Assembly: GCA_022749655.1 (NCBI GenBank)
Contig: CP094243.1
Location: 3,658,001 to 3,722,000 of the forward strand
Direction of reading: 5' to 3'
From: Xanthomonas phaseoli pv. phaseoli
Lineage (GTDB): Bacteria; Pseudomonadota; Gammaproteobacteria; Xanthomonadales; Xanthomonadaceae
DNA: 64,000 nucleotides
Positions 20,736 through 34,657 of this stretch are shown here, one piece after another. Under the pieces are notes generated by a model, which saw only the letters and a list, made by a program, of their open reading frames with translations, ran no database searches and had not been told where the DNA came from. The translations under genes and the position numbers were made by a program. Position 1 is the stretch's first letter. Every line of letters starts with the position of its first letter.

Positions 20736-20758
20736 AGTCATCCAACGCAGGGGAAAGC

Positions 20759-21097
20759 ATGAACAGCACACGCTTCACGCGACCAGTTCCGCTGTTGCTG
20801 TTCGGCAGCACCCTGTTTGCCATTGGTTGCCTGGGAGCCGCTTCCAGTCAGGTGACGGAGTCCGGCGCCGATTATGGCGTGTCGGAGGCGGTTACGGAAA
20901 ACGCGACAACTCCCCCGAAGCGCGTTCCCGGCCTGGCCGGCATGTGCGCGCTTCGCTGTCGATGCCCTATTTCTCCTTCGCGCAGGCCCTGCGCCCACGG
21001 AGCTGATCATGAACGATATTCAGTGGAGCGACGGCGCTCCCATCTACCGCCAACTCAAGGAACGGGTGATTGCCATGATGCTCGATGGAATTCTTAA
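20759..21097 (+). CDS. Possible short leader ORF with hydrophobic N-terminus
   Basis: 112 codons starting MNSTRFTRPVPLLLFGS with a hydrophobic stretch and a Cys (AIGCLGA), like a signal or lipoprotein leader. It begins right after the YtrA promoter and runs 89 bases into the gntR gene. The second half looks like out-of-frame sequence, so if real it is either shorter or carries a frameshift. I recognise no family. Low confidence. Confidence 0.3.
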   Translation: MNSTRFTRPVPLLLFGSTLFAIGCLGAASSQVTESGADYGVSEAVTENATTPPKRVPGLAGMCALRCRCPISPSRRPCAHGADHERYSVERRRSHLPPTQGTGDCHDARWNS

Positions 21098-21371
21098 GCC
21101 CGGCGACGCTCTGCCCTCGGTGCGCCAGGTGGCGGCCAATTACCAACTCAACCCCATCACCGTCTCGCGTGCGTATCAGGAACTGGCCGACGAGAACCTG
21201 GTGGAGAAACGCCGCGGCCTGGGCATGTTCATGACCCCGGAAGCCGCACAGAAGCTGCGTGGCAGCGAACGCGAGCGTTTCTTGAATGAAGAATGGCCCG
21301 CCGTGCTGGAAAGGATCCAGCGCCTGGGACTGTCCATCGACGATCTGTTGCCACAGGGAAAAACACCATGA
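21009..21371 (+). CDS. ytrA: GntR-family regulator, YtrA subfamily
   Basis: 120-residue repressor: a winged-helix GntR domain (PIYRQLKERVIAMMLDGILK, LPSVRQVAANYQLNPITVSR, NLVEKRRGLGMF) and the short C-terminal two-helix dimerisation tail (ERIQRLGLSIDDL) that defines YtrA, with no large effector domain. These regulators sit in front of ABC transporter genes; here the ABC gene starts inside its stop codon (ATGA at 21368). It probably binds the GGTG-N16-CACC site upstream. Confidence 0.92.
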   Translation: MNDIQWSDGAPIYRQLKERVIAMMLDGILKPGDALPSVRQVAANYQLNPITVSRAYQELADENLVEKRRGLGMFMTPEAAQKLRGSERERFLNEEWPAVLERIQRLGLSIDDLLPQGKTP

Positions 21372-22243
21372 CCGCCGTCTCCTCCGACCATGTGGTCGAT
21401 GCACGTGGCCTGCGCAAGGCCTACAAGCATCGGCTTGCGCTGGACAACACCAGCTTCACCATCGCCGCTGGCCGCATTATTGGACTGATCGGCCCCAACG
21501 GCGCCGGCAAGACCACTGCGCTCAAGGCGGTGCTGGGCCTGACCGATTTCGCCGGCGAGTTGCAGGTGTTGGGCATGGATCCGCGCACGCAGCGCAACGC
21601 GCTGATGAACGAGGTCTGCTTCATTGCCGATGTGGCGGTGCTGCCACGCTGGCTGCGGGTCGGCGAAGCGATCGATTTCGTCGCCGGCGTGCATCCGCGT
21701 TTCGATCGCGCCAAGTGCGAGCGCTTCCTGGCCAATACCCAGCTCAACCGCAAATCGCGGGTGCGCGAGTTGTCCAAGGGCATGATCGTGCAGCTGCATC
21801 TGGCGCTGGTGATGGCCATCGACGCACGCATCCTGGTGCTGGACGAACCGACCCTGGGCCTGGACATCCTCTACCGCAAGCAGTTCTACCAGCGCCTGCT
21901 GGAGGACTACTTCGACGAGCAGAAGACCATCATCGTCACCACCCACCAGGTCGAGGAGATCGAACACATCCTCACCGATGTGATGTTCATCCGCGACGGC
22001 CGCATCGTGCTCACCGCCGATATGGAAAGCGTCTCCGAGCGCTATACCGAAGTCCTGGTCGGTGCCGACCAGCTGGATGCAGCGCGCGCCCTGAAACCGA
22101 TCGACGAGCGCGGCCTGCCGTTCGGCAAGACCGTGATGTTGTTCGATGGCGCGCCGAAAGAGCAGCTCGCCCGTTTTGGCGAAACCCGCAATCCCGGCCT
22201 AGCCGACCTGTTCGTTGCGGTCATGAAGGGGACCTACGCATGA
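21368..22243 (+). CDS. ABC transporter ATP-binding protein (YtrA operon)
   Basis: 291-residue ATPase. Walker A GPNGAGKTTA near 45, signature LSKGMIVQLHLAL, which is the loose form (LSKGM) seen in this subfamily, Walker B ILVLDEPTLGLD, H-loop TTHQVEE. The C-terminal 70 residues form a dimerisation-type extension. Pairs with the membrane protein encoded next. Such YtrA-operon transporters respond to cell-envelope stress or antimicrobials, but the substrate is unknown. ATGA overlaps at both ends. Confidence 0.93.
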   Translation: MTAVSSDHVVDARGLRKAYKHRLALDNTSFTIAAGRIIGLIGPNGAGKTTALKAVLGLTDFAGELQVLGMDPRTQRNALMNEVCFIADVAVLPRWLRVGEAIDFVAGVHPRFDRAKCERFLANTQLNRKSRVRELSKGMIVQLHLALVMAIDARILVLDEPTLGLDILYRKQFYQRLLEDYFDEQKTIIVTTHQVEEIEHILTDVMFIRDGRIVLTADMESVSERYTEVLVGADQLDAARALKPIDERGLPFGKTVMLFDGAPKEQLARFGETRNPGLADLFVAVMKGTYA

Positions 22244-23226
22244 ATGCAGTGACCAACCAAGCGTCACCCGCACGCACCTTCGCCTGGCTGCTCAAACGCG
22301 AATATTGGGAGCACCGTGGCGGCTTCGTGTGGGCGCAGTTCATCACCGGCGGCATTGCGGTGTTCTTCGCGCTGCTGGGCGCGGTGATCGGTGCGATCAG
22401 TGCGCGCCGCAACATGGTCGGCGACAGCATCGCCATGGACGACCTGGCCGAATACACCCGCACGCTGGGCCAGGTCGGCGACGGCCTGCTGCTGGGCGGC
22501 ATCGGCATCGCCTCGGTGGTCCTGGCGTTTGTGGTGTTTTTCTATGCGCTCGGCAGCCTGTACGACGACCGCCGCGACCGCAGCGTGCTGTTCTGGAAAT
22601 CGTTGCCGGTGTCGGACGTGCAGACGGTGTTGTCCAAGGCCGCCTGGGCGTTGCTGCTGGCGCCGCTGATTTCCATCGCGATCGGTGCGGCGGTCGGCAT
22701 GGCGCTGTGGTTGATCGCCATCGTTGGCGCCTTGATTGCAGGTGTGCCCAGCCCCTGGGCGCTGGCGACCCATTCGCATCCGTTTTCGCTGCTGTGGCTG
22801 TTGCTGAAGACCGTTCCGATGAGCCTGTTGTGGGCGCTGCCGACCGTGGGCTGGCTGATGTTCTGCTCGGCCTGGGCCAACAGCAAGCCGTTCCTGTGGG
22901 CGGTGCTGTTTCCGCTGCTGGCCTGCGTGATGCTGAGCATTCTCTCGGCGATGCCAGGCGTGTCGCTGCCGATCGGCTGGATCTGGTACGTCGTCGGCTA
23001 TCGCGGCCTGCTCAGCGCCCTGCCCGGCACCTGGTCGCCACTTGCCGTCAGCGGCAATCTGGACAGCAGCATGATCCAGAACCCCAGCGATCTGGTGCAG
23101 TGGGCATTGCAGCACACCGATAGCACACGTGTGTATGGCAGCCCTGACATCTGGATCGGCGCAGCCATCGGCGTTGCGTTGATCGCCGCCTCCATCTATC
23201 TGCGCCGTCGGCGCTCCGAAGCCTGA
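22240..23226 (+). CDS. ABC transporter permease (YtrA operon)
   Basis: 328-residue inner-membrane protein with about six hydrophobic helices (FVWAQFITGGIAVFFALLGA, IASVVLAFVVFFYALGS, LLLAPLISIAIGAAVGMAL, LLWALPTVGWLMF, FLWAVLFPLLACVML, and a last one at WIGAAIGVALIAASIYL). The segment SLYDDRRDRSVLFWKSLPVS is typical of ABC-2-like exporters, the charged loop that contacts the ATPase. It ends with RRRRSEA. It overlaps the ATPase gene and is followed after 10 bases by the DUF4097-like gene. Confidence 0.88.
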   Translation: MNAVTNQASPARTFAWLLKREYWEHRGGFVWAQFITGGIAVFFALLGAVIGAISARRNMVGDSIAMDDLAEYTRTLGQVGDGLLLGGIGIASVVLAFVVFFYALGSLYDDRRDRSVLFWKSLPVSDVQTVLSKAAWALLLAPLISIAIGAAVGMALWLIAIVGALIAGVPSPWALATHSHPFSLLWLLLKTVPMSLLWALPTVGWLMFCSAWANSKPFLWAVLFPLLACVMLSILSAMPGVSLPIGWIWYVVGYRGLLSALPGTWSPLAVSGNLDSSMIQNPSDLVQWALQHTDSTRVYGSPDIWIGAAIGVALIAASIYLRRRRSEA

Positions 23227-23236
23227 GGGACGTCCC

Positions 23237-24055
23237 ATGCGCCTGACCCTGAGCCTGGCCATCCTGCTCGCATTGCCCGGTGTTGCAGCGGCAGAGGAGC
23301 AGTGCAAATTCTCCGAACCGCGCAGCCTGGACCTGCAGCTGACCGGCGTGAAGTCGGTCCTGTTCGAGGTCGCTTCCAACGACCTGCATCTGGACGCCTC
23401 GCCCAGCGGCGGCGGAAAACTGAGCGGGCGCGCCTGCGCTGCCAGGGCCGAGTTGCTCAAGAGCCTGACCGTGACCCAGAAGCGCGTCGGCGACAAGCTG
23501 GTGGTGAGCTTGAACGATGACCGCCGGTTTTCCTTCGGCAACAGCTATTCCTACCTGGATCTGCGCGGCAGCGTGCCAAACACGCTGCTGGTGCAATTCG
23601 ACGTGGGTTCCGGCGATGCGCAGATCAACGGGGCCGCCGCAGTGAGCGCGGACGTGGGTTCCGGCGACATGACGATTCGTCACACCAAGGGCCGCGTGAC
23701 CGCCAAGGTGGGTTCCGGCGATGTCGAGCTGGAAGATCTGGGCGCCCTGCGCGTGCTGGCAGTGGGCTCGGGCGACCTCAAGGCGCGTGAGGTGCACGGT
23801 GCGGCAGAGGTGGCGAAAGTGCAGTCCGGCGAAGTCAAGCTGCACGGCGTCGCAGGCAACATCAAGATCGGCACGATCGGCTCGGGCGATGTCGATATCC
23901 GCGATGTGCAAGGCAATGTCAACGTGGAGTCGGTCGCTTCCGGCGCGTTGAACGTCCGCAAGGTGCGCGGCGATCTGAACGTGGCGCGCAAGGGCAGCGG
24001 CGATATCAGTGTGAGCGATGTCACCGGCAGCACGCGAGTGCCGGCAGACAAATGA
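23237..24055 (+). CDS. DUF4097-like exported protein with GSGD repeats
   Basis: 272 residues. The signal peptide MRLTLSLAILLALPGVAAA is followed by a head with two Cys and then eight repeats of 17-19 residues, each starting near VGSGD (variants VQSGE, IGSGD, VASGA, KGSGD). This pattern makes a right-handed beta-helix or solenoid. Proteins of this type occur in operons with ABC-2 exporters and envelope-stress regulators, but their role is unknown. Placement 10 bases after the permease argues for a shared transcript and a periplasmic job linked to the transporter. Confidence 0.75.
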   Translation: MRLTLSLAILLALPGVAAAEEQCKFSEPRSLDLQLTGVKSVLFEVASNDLHLDASPSGGGKLSGRACAARAELLKSLTVTQKRVGDKLVVSLNDDRRFSFGNSYSYLDLRGSVPNTLLVQFDVGSGDAQINGAAAVSADVGSGDMTIRHTKGRVTAKVGSGDVELEDLGALRVLAVGSGDLKAREVHGAAEVAKVQSGEVKLHGVAGNIKIGTIGSGDVDIRDVQGNVNVESVASGALNVRKVRGDLNVARKGSGDISVSDVTGSTRVPADK

Positions 24056-24085
24056 CGACTTCTTTCAGGATGTGGGGAATTGCTG

Positions 24086-24616
24086 ATGAAAGTGCTTGTT
24101 TCGGCGGTAGTGATGAGCGTGTTGCTGGTGGGTTGCGGCAAATCCGAACCCACCGTCAACGTCTCCGGCCAGGCCAATGGTGCCGGCGTGACCTTTATCG
24201 GCAAGAGCCTGACGCTCAAGCGCGATGGCTTGCCGGCCGCCAACATCAGCGTCGATGGCGCGCTCAGCATCGACGGCAAGCCGGTTGACTTGAACCAGGC
24301 GCAACGTCAGGCGATGCGCAGCTACTACGCGCAGGTGCAAGGCGTGGCCAAGAAGGGCATCGACATCGGCACCCAGGGCGCGGCGTTTGGCGCACATGCG
24401 GCAGGCGAAGCGATCAAGGGCGTGCTCAGCGGCAACTCCGACCAGATCGGCGACAGGATCGAGGCCGAGGCAGACACCTTCAAGAACAAGGCCCTGCAGA
24501 TCTGCGATCAGCTGGCCACGCTGCGCACCGCACAGGATGCAGCCGCGCACCTGGTGCCGGCCTTTGCGCCGTATTCGACGCTGACGCAGCACGACATCGA
24601 CGATTGCCGCACGTAG
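24086..24616 (+). CDS. DUF2884 (YggN-like) lipoprotein
   Basis: 176 residues with a lipobox (MSVLLVGCGKSE, Cys near 17), so membrane-anchored in the periplasm. The central part (GKSLTLKRDGLPAANISVDG, LNQAQRQAMRSYYAQVQG) and helical C-terminus are like YggN/DUF2884. Start ATG 24086; the frame can be extended two codons upstream through TTG. It lies 30 bases after the GSGD-repeat gene and is probably the last gene of the YtrA operon, since a GC hairpin follows. Confidence 0.7.
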   Translation: MKVLVSAVVMSVLLVGCGKSEPTVNVSGQANGAGVTFIGKSLTLKRDGLPAANISVDGALSIDGKPVDLNQAQRQAMRSYYAQVQGVAKKGIDIGTQGAAFGAHAAGEAIKGVLSGNSDQIGDRIEAEADTFKNKALQICDQLATLRTAQDAAAHLVPAFAPYSTLTQHDIDDCRT

Positions 24617-24631
24617 AGCGACCGACAAACC

Positions 24632-24661
24632 GACCACGCCCACCGCCGGCCGGGCGTGGTC
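24632..24661 (+). terminator. Hairpin after the YtrA operon
   Basis: GACCACGCCC and GGGCGTGGTC form a perfect 10-bp stem with a 10-base loop, 15 bases after the last stop. It lacks a T-tract, so it may be Rho-assisted. I see no gene in the following bases up to 24971. Confidence 0.6.
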
Positions 24662-24971
24662 GTCGCACGGCGCGGCATGTGCCGCTCGTCCACTGCGACG
24701 CTTGTGCGCCACACGCCTGGTTGACGACCGTTCGCAGGGAGGTGGCAGCGCTTCTTTCAGCAACGCTCGGCAACTGCGTATCGCACCGCCTGCGCAGCCG
24801 GTGCGGTGGCTGAGTGGCCGGCCCGGAATGTGCTCCGAGCCGGCGATGCGTGCACGGCGACCAAACAGAACGACGCCCTGCGACATTTTGGCAGGCGCCG
24901 AACCGCCGCTTTGCCGATTCGACGACCGGGGCGGGATTACACTAGTGCGCTCCCCTCATTCCATCGACCCC

Positions 24972-25394
24972 ATGAACAAGTTCGTGATGCTCTGCATGGC
25001 GCTGCTGCTGTGCACGCTTGCTGCCTGTGGCGACCAGTCGTCTCGCCGCGCCGAACGCGGCAAGCCGCGCGTTGCGGTCACCACGCAGTCGGTGATGATC
25101 CGCCGCCCGCCGGCTGCCAATGCCGAAATCACCCCCGACGGCACGCTCAAGATCGACGACATCGCGCTGCCGCAGAAAGAGCCGACACGCGCCAAGCTGC
25201 AGCTGCTGTTCGGCCACCTGCAGATGCTGCGTCAGCAGGCGGTCAACGAGGCCGGTCCGGATCCGGAGTACAAGTCGATCAAGCTGACCGCTACGCCGGA
25301 AATCCAGACCCTCAGTGGCGAGTTGCTGGATGAAATTCCGTCGTTGCAGCCGTATCGCGAGAGTTTCAGTAACGTGCAAGCCGAGCGGCACTGA
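24972..25394 (+). CDS. Small lipoprotein of unknown function
   Basis: 140 residues; signal and lipobox MNKFVMLCMALLLCTLAAC with lipidated Cys at 19. The mature part has RVAVTTQSVMIRRPPAANAE, LKIDDIALPQKEPTRAKLQL and a helical C-terminus. It resembles the protein at 24086 in the GTLKIDD/QAV-type pattern, so the two may be distant paralogues. It stands in its own unit, convergent with fumC, and a REP pair lies between them. Confidence 0.7.
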   Translation: MNKFVMLCMALLLCTLAACGDQSSRRAERGKPRVAVTTQSVMIRRPPAANAEITPDGTLKIDDIALPQKEPTRAKLQLLFGHLQMLRQQAVNEAGPDPEYKSIKLTATPEIQTLSGELLDEIPSLQPYRESFSNVQAERH

Positions 25395-25436
25395 CGCTCG
25401 GGCACCTTAGCCAGGCGACGACCAGGCCGTCAAACC

Positions 25437-25503
25437 TGTAGGAGCGGGCTTGCGCGCGACAGGCGTCATCGATAACGCCCCATCGCGCACAAGTGCGCTC
25501 TAC
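25437..25503. repeat. REP-like inverted pair
   Basis: TGTAGGAGCGGGCTTGCGCG and the inverse TGCGCACTTGTG-type arm (CGCGCACAAGTGCGCTCTAC) flank about 20 bases, between the convergent lipoprotein gene and fumC. A diverged member of the class at 11542. Confidence 0.75.
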
Positions 25504-25519
25504 GCAAGCACTGCGGTAA

Positions 25520-26922
<1,403 letters not shown>

Positions 26923-27205
26923 CTGCACTCTCCGCACATTGCTGATTTGTGGTGATGGATGGCTGGCGGCGGGCGTACCCACGCTGGCGAGGCTGTCTAC
27001 GATACTCGCTCGCCGCGTTGCGACGATGTCGTCGCACGCCGTCGGCTAGACTGCCTGCTGATCTTGACGAGATACCAAGCCGCCATGGGCGATGAGCCTG
27101 ACTGTAGAAACGTAAGTTCCGCATCGATTTCCGCGACACCGCTTGTCGCCGCTGCACATGCGGTCGCATGCCGATGTACCGCTCCCGCAGCGCATGGAGG
27201 CGGCC

Positions 27206-31054
<3,849 letters not shown>

Positions 31055-31313
31055 GCTGACCGAAGCGCACGCGCGGTGCGAGCTTGCGCAGCGGGTCACG
31101 TCATCGACCTTATCGGCGAAGCTGCATCGGCGAGCCTGCAGCGACATGACCACATGTCGATGCAGGCCGATCACGGCCAGTGATAACGAGTCCACGACAC
31201 CTCGCACCGGACGCACTCCACATCGTTGGCGGGTTGGACGCCCGGCCAGCGCCTGCACATGGGTGACCCAACCGCACTGCTATCGTGCCGGCCTCACCTT
31301 CAGGAGATCGGCG

Positions 31314-31814
31314 ATGCGCGTCACTCACACGGCACTGTCACTGTTGACGCTGGCAAGCGTCCTTGCACTGAACGGATGCGGCGGCGAGGGCCCCGCTGCG
31401 CAGGCGCCATCGGCGGTCTCCACTCCCCTGACCGATCCGGCCAGCGGCGCAGACTGTGCCGGCAAAGACGTCCGGCTGACCCGCAATGACAGCGAATGGA
31501 TCCTGCACGGCGAGTGCGGCACGGTCACCATCACCGCCTCGCGTGGCACGATGAATCTGGACACTGCACGCAGCATTCGGCTGGAGGGAAGCAACTTCAC
31601 GGTGCTCAACGAGCAACTCGGTCAGCTCAGCGTGAGCGGTCACGACAACACGCTCAATCTGACCGATGTCGACACCGTGGATATCCAGGGCAACAAGAAT
31701 CTGGTGCTGGCGCGCGCCGTCAAACAGGTACGGTTTTCGGGCAACGACAACACCGTCAACCCATCCAGCAAACCCGCACTGGACGACCGTGGCAGCGGCA
31801 ACAAAGTGATGTGA
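31314..31814 (+). CDS. DUF3060-type lipoprotein
   Basis: 166 residues: lipobox LALNGCGG (Cys near 22), a linker of Ala/Pro/Ser, then short beta repeats with Asn (SIRLEGSNFTVLNE, LSVSGHDNTLNLTDVDTV, DIQGNKNLV, VRFSGNDNTV) typical of DUF3060 beta-solenoids. The start has CAGGAGA upstream. No operon partner. Probably envelope-located; function unknown. Confidence 0.72.
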   Translation: MRVTHTALSLLTLASVLALNGCGGEGPAAQAPSAVSTPLTDPASGADCAGKDVRLTRNDSEWILHGECGTVTITASRGTMNLDTARSIRLEGSNFTVLNEQLGQLSVSGHDNTLNLTDVDTVDIQGNKNLVLARAVKQVRFSGNDNTVNPSSKPALDDRGSGNKVM

Positions 31815-32059
31815 TGCGTGCTGGTGCGCTACCCGCGCACGCGACGATCGGCGTGCGCGGCAGGCGCCACCATGCCGCTGGCAAGGCCATCAACACGAAG
31901 AAGCGATCGGAAACGCCGGCCAGCCCTGCAGCGGCGAACCGGAGCGGGCACGTTGCGCGCCGCACAGGTGCACATCCGGCTCGGGCAGTCGACAATAGGC
32001 CATTGGCGCCGGCCGATGCCGCGCACCGCACTCTCTTCTACATCGTGTAAGGACCCCAA

Positions 32060-33551
32060 ATGGCCGTACGTAAAGCGACCCCACTTGCCATCGAAGTCCA
32101 GGCCCGTCCGGGACAGCCGCTGGGCATGCCGGTCGAGCGTTTCCTGCGCAATTACTGGCACAAGCACCCGCTGTTGATCCGCAATGCGTTCGCGGATTTC
32201 GCCTCGCCGCTGCAGCCGGAAGACCTGGCCGGGCTGGCCTGCGAAGACGGCGTGCTGGCACGCCTGATCAGCCACGACCGCACCACCGACGGCTGGGACG
32301 TGCGCACCGGCCCGTTCCAGGAAACCGATTTTCCCGGACTGCCCGACCATGACTGGACCTTGCTGGTGGAGGACGTGGACAAATGGGACGCCGACGTGCG
32401 TGCCCTGCTGGAGCACTTCCGCTTCCTGCCGCGCTGGCGTATCGACGACATCATGATCAGCTTCGCGGCCACTGGCGGTTCGGTGGGCGCGCATGTCGAC
32501 CATTACGACGTGTTCCTGCTGCAGGGCCAGGGCCACCGCCGCTGGCAGATCGACGCGCGCACCGTCCAGGGCCGCAAGGCCACGCCGCTGGCGTTCCGCG
32601 ACGATGTCGAGCTCAAGCTGCTACGCGAGTTCAAGCCCACCCACGATTGGGTGCTGGGCCCGGGCGACATGCTCTACCTGCCGCCGCTGATCCCGCACCA
32701 CGGTGTGGCCGAAGACGCCTGCCTGACCTTCTCCATCGGCACCCGCGCACCGTCCTCGGCCGAGCTGATCGGCGATTACCTGGACACCTTGATTGCCGAT
32801 GCCGACGAGGCCGTGCGCTATCACGACGAAGACCTCAAGGTGCCGGCCGATCCCTACGAAATCGACGTTACCGCGATGAACCGCGTGGTCGCTGCGCTCA
32901 ATGCGCTGCGCATGAACGACCCCGACCGCCTGGGCGACTGGTTCGGCCGCTTCATGACCACCTACCGCGCCTCCGGCGACGTGGTGCCGGCGCCCGAGCC
33001 GATCCCGCGCGAAGCGGTCGAGCAGGCGCTGGAAGAAGGCGTGCTGCTGCACCGCCACCCGTGGTCGCGGCTGGCCTGGCGGCGCGCCAAACGCGGCGCC
33101 ACGCTGTTCTGCAGCGGCCTGGAGTTTGCGCTGTCGGCCAAGGATGCGTCCCGTCTGGCCGCGGCCGAAGAGATCGACGGCACTTTGTACGCGCAGTTGT
33201 CCCCGCGTGGCCGCGAGGTGGTACTGGAGCTGCTGGCACAGGGCCACTACCAGCGCGCCCACGAAGATGCCGAGGACGACCTCGCAGACGACCACGCGCA
33301 TGCCCTGAGCGTGTCGGCCGACCACGACGACGAAGATGCCGATGCCGAGGACGACGCGCCGGAGGCGGACGAAGGACATCGATGCCGACGCCGATGTCGA
33401 ACAGGTTGCCGACGCTGCCGACACCCCGGCAGAGGCGCTGGAGGCCGATGTCGAACCCGGCGACGATGCCGAAGCCGAGCAGGACGTCGACAGTGCGATC
33501 GCCGACAAGACCGATTCCGACGACAGCGACGACACCACCAAGCCTGCATGA
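32060..33551 (+). CDS. roxA: RoxA/YcfD-type ribosomal arginine hydroxylase with acidic tail, one frameshift
   Basis: JmjC-cupin Fe(II)/2-oxoglutarate oxygenase; the E. coli homologue hydroxylates an Arg of ribosomal protein L16. About 496 residues after repair. Visible: PVERFLRNYWHKHPLLIRNA, iron motif HVDHYDVF with the second His in IPHHGVAED, GQGHRRWQI, and a winged-helix C-domain to about residue 400. A 90-residue Asp/Glu/Ala tail follows (DHDDEDADAEDD...), which the E. coli enzyme lacks. One extra G at 33374-33375 breaks the frame inside the tail; removing it reads DEDIDADADVEQ and ends at 33551, overlapping the next ATG (ATGA). Confidence 0.88.
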
Positions 33552-34477
33552 CCGCGCACGCCAGACCGCAGATCGTCACGCTGGACCCGGCCGCCGACGC
33601 GGCGGCGCTGCGTGCGCTGCGGCTGGCCTGCGCCACCGACACCGCTGGCGCCACCGGCGGTGTCCAGTGGGATGCATTGGATCCGCTCAGCCTGCATCTG
33701 GCCGTACGCGACGAGGGCCAGCTGATCGCCTCGGTGCGGCTCACCGCCGATCGCCGCCTCGACCGCCTCGGCGTTCTGCCCAACTGGCGCCGCCGTGGCG
33801 TGGCCGACCAACTGCTCGCTGCCGCAGTCGACGCGGCACGGCGGCACGGCTGGCCTAGCCTGCGCGCATGTCCCAGCCCAGCTGCGGAAGCGGTCTTCGC
33901 GCGCCTGGGCTTTCTGCCCGACGCTGGCACCCTCTCCTCACCCGAGCGCATTGGCCAGGCCCACGATGCGCCCGGTACCGTCGTGCACCGTCGCCTCGAC
34001 GGCCCGATGGCAGTGGACTCCTTCACCGCAGCCTTGGCCGCCACCACCGGGTTGCTGTGCGCCGCGCGCCGCCAGGTGCTGATCTACACCCGCGCCCTGG
34101 ACCCGCCCCTGTTCGACAACGCCGCGGTGCTCGACGCGCTGCGTCGTTTCGCCACCGCCCGCCACGACAAGCGTGTACATGTCCTGGTGCAAGACACCGC
34201 CAGTGCCGCGGCCAGCAGCAGCGCGATGCTGCGCCTGGCACAGCGCCTGCCCAGCGTGTTCCGGTTCCGCGCGGTCAGCGACCCGGTCGATGCAAGTTTT
34301 GCATCGGTCTATGTTGTCGGCGACGACGCCTACTACTTTCGTCCAACGGGTCATCGCTTCGATGATGGCGAAACCTGGCTGTCGGGTGCAGCGCGCAGCC
34401 GCCAGTTGGAGCGCGAATTCGCGCAGATATGGGAGCGCAGCGCGCTCTGGAACGAGCCGCGCGCGCTCGGCATCTGA
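33548..34477 (+). CDS. GNAT acetyltransferase with C-terminal DUF7931-like domain
   Basis: 309 residues. The N-terminal half is a GNAT fold (RLDRLGVLPNWRRRGVADQL is the acetyl-CoA loop, AEAVFARLGFLPD follows). The C-terminal half (about 160-300: RRQVLIYTRALDPPLFD, VHVLVQDTASAA, YVVGDDAYYFRPTG) looks like a PLD-like alpha/beta domain often fused to GNATs in these bacteria. It is coupled to roxA by ATGA. The acceptor substrate is unknown. Because of the roxA frameshift the raw frame fuses the two genes; I treat them as separate. Confidence 0.75.
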   Translation: MTAHARPQIVTLDPAADAAALRALRLACATDTAGATGGVQWDALDPLSLHLAVRDEGQLIASVRLTADRRLDRLGVLPNWRRRGVADQLLAAAVDAARRHGWPSLRACPSPAAEAVFARLGFLPDAGTLSSPERIGQAHDAPGTVVHRRLDGPMAVDSFTAALAATTGLLCAARRQVLIYTRALDPPLFDNAAVLDALRRFATARHDKRVHVLVQDTASAAASSSAMLRLAQRLPSVFRFRAVSDPVDASFASVYVVGDDAYYFRPTGHRFDDGETWLSGAARSRQLEREFAQIWERSALWNEPRALGI

Positions 34478-34544
34478 CCCCACAGCGCCGCTCGCACGTA
34501 GGCGCGCGCGCAATTGGTCTACCCCGCCGGTCAGCTTGCAGACG

Positions 34545-34576
34545 CCCCCTCACTAGCGCAAGGGGGTATAATTTTT
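34545..34576 (+). promoter_or_regulatory. Hairpin and TATAAT box upstream of sucA
   Basis: CCCCCT (34545-34550) pairs with AGGGGG (34561-34566), followed by TATAAT (34567-34572) and a T5 run. This could terminate the upstream unit (stem plus T-run), or TATAAT could be the sucA -10 box 86 bases before the GTG start. I find no matching -35 at 16-18 bases. Confidence 0.45.
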
Positions 34577-34657
34577 CGAGATTTGAGACCGACCGACGGG
34601 GCATCTCGCCCTGCCGCTTCCGCACAATCATCCCCACAGCAGACCCGACTTACCATC

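Noticed and set aside
24801..24860. tRNA-Ser-like stretch (GGTGGCTGAGTGGCCG)
   Set aside because: Only a D-arm-like fragment. No matching acceptor stem, anticodon loop or T-arm can be drawn.
25366..25519. Extra 51-residue C-terminus of FumC
   Set aside because: It reads through a REP element and follows a C5 run. One more base gives a stop and the standard 467-residue length.
32060..34477. 805-codon fusion of RoxA and GNAT
   Set aside because: The join is created by a single extra G at 33374-33375. Without it roxA ends at 33551 with an ATGA overlap to the GNAT gene.
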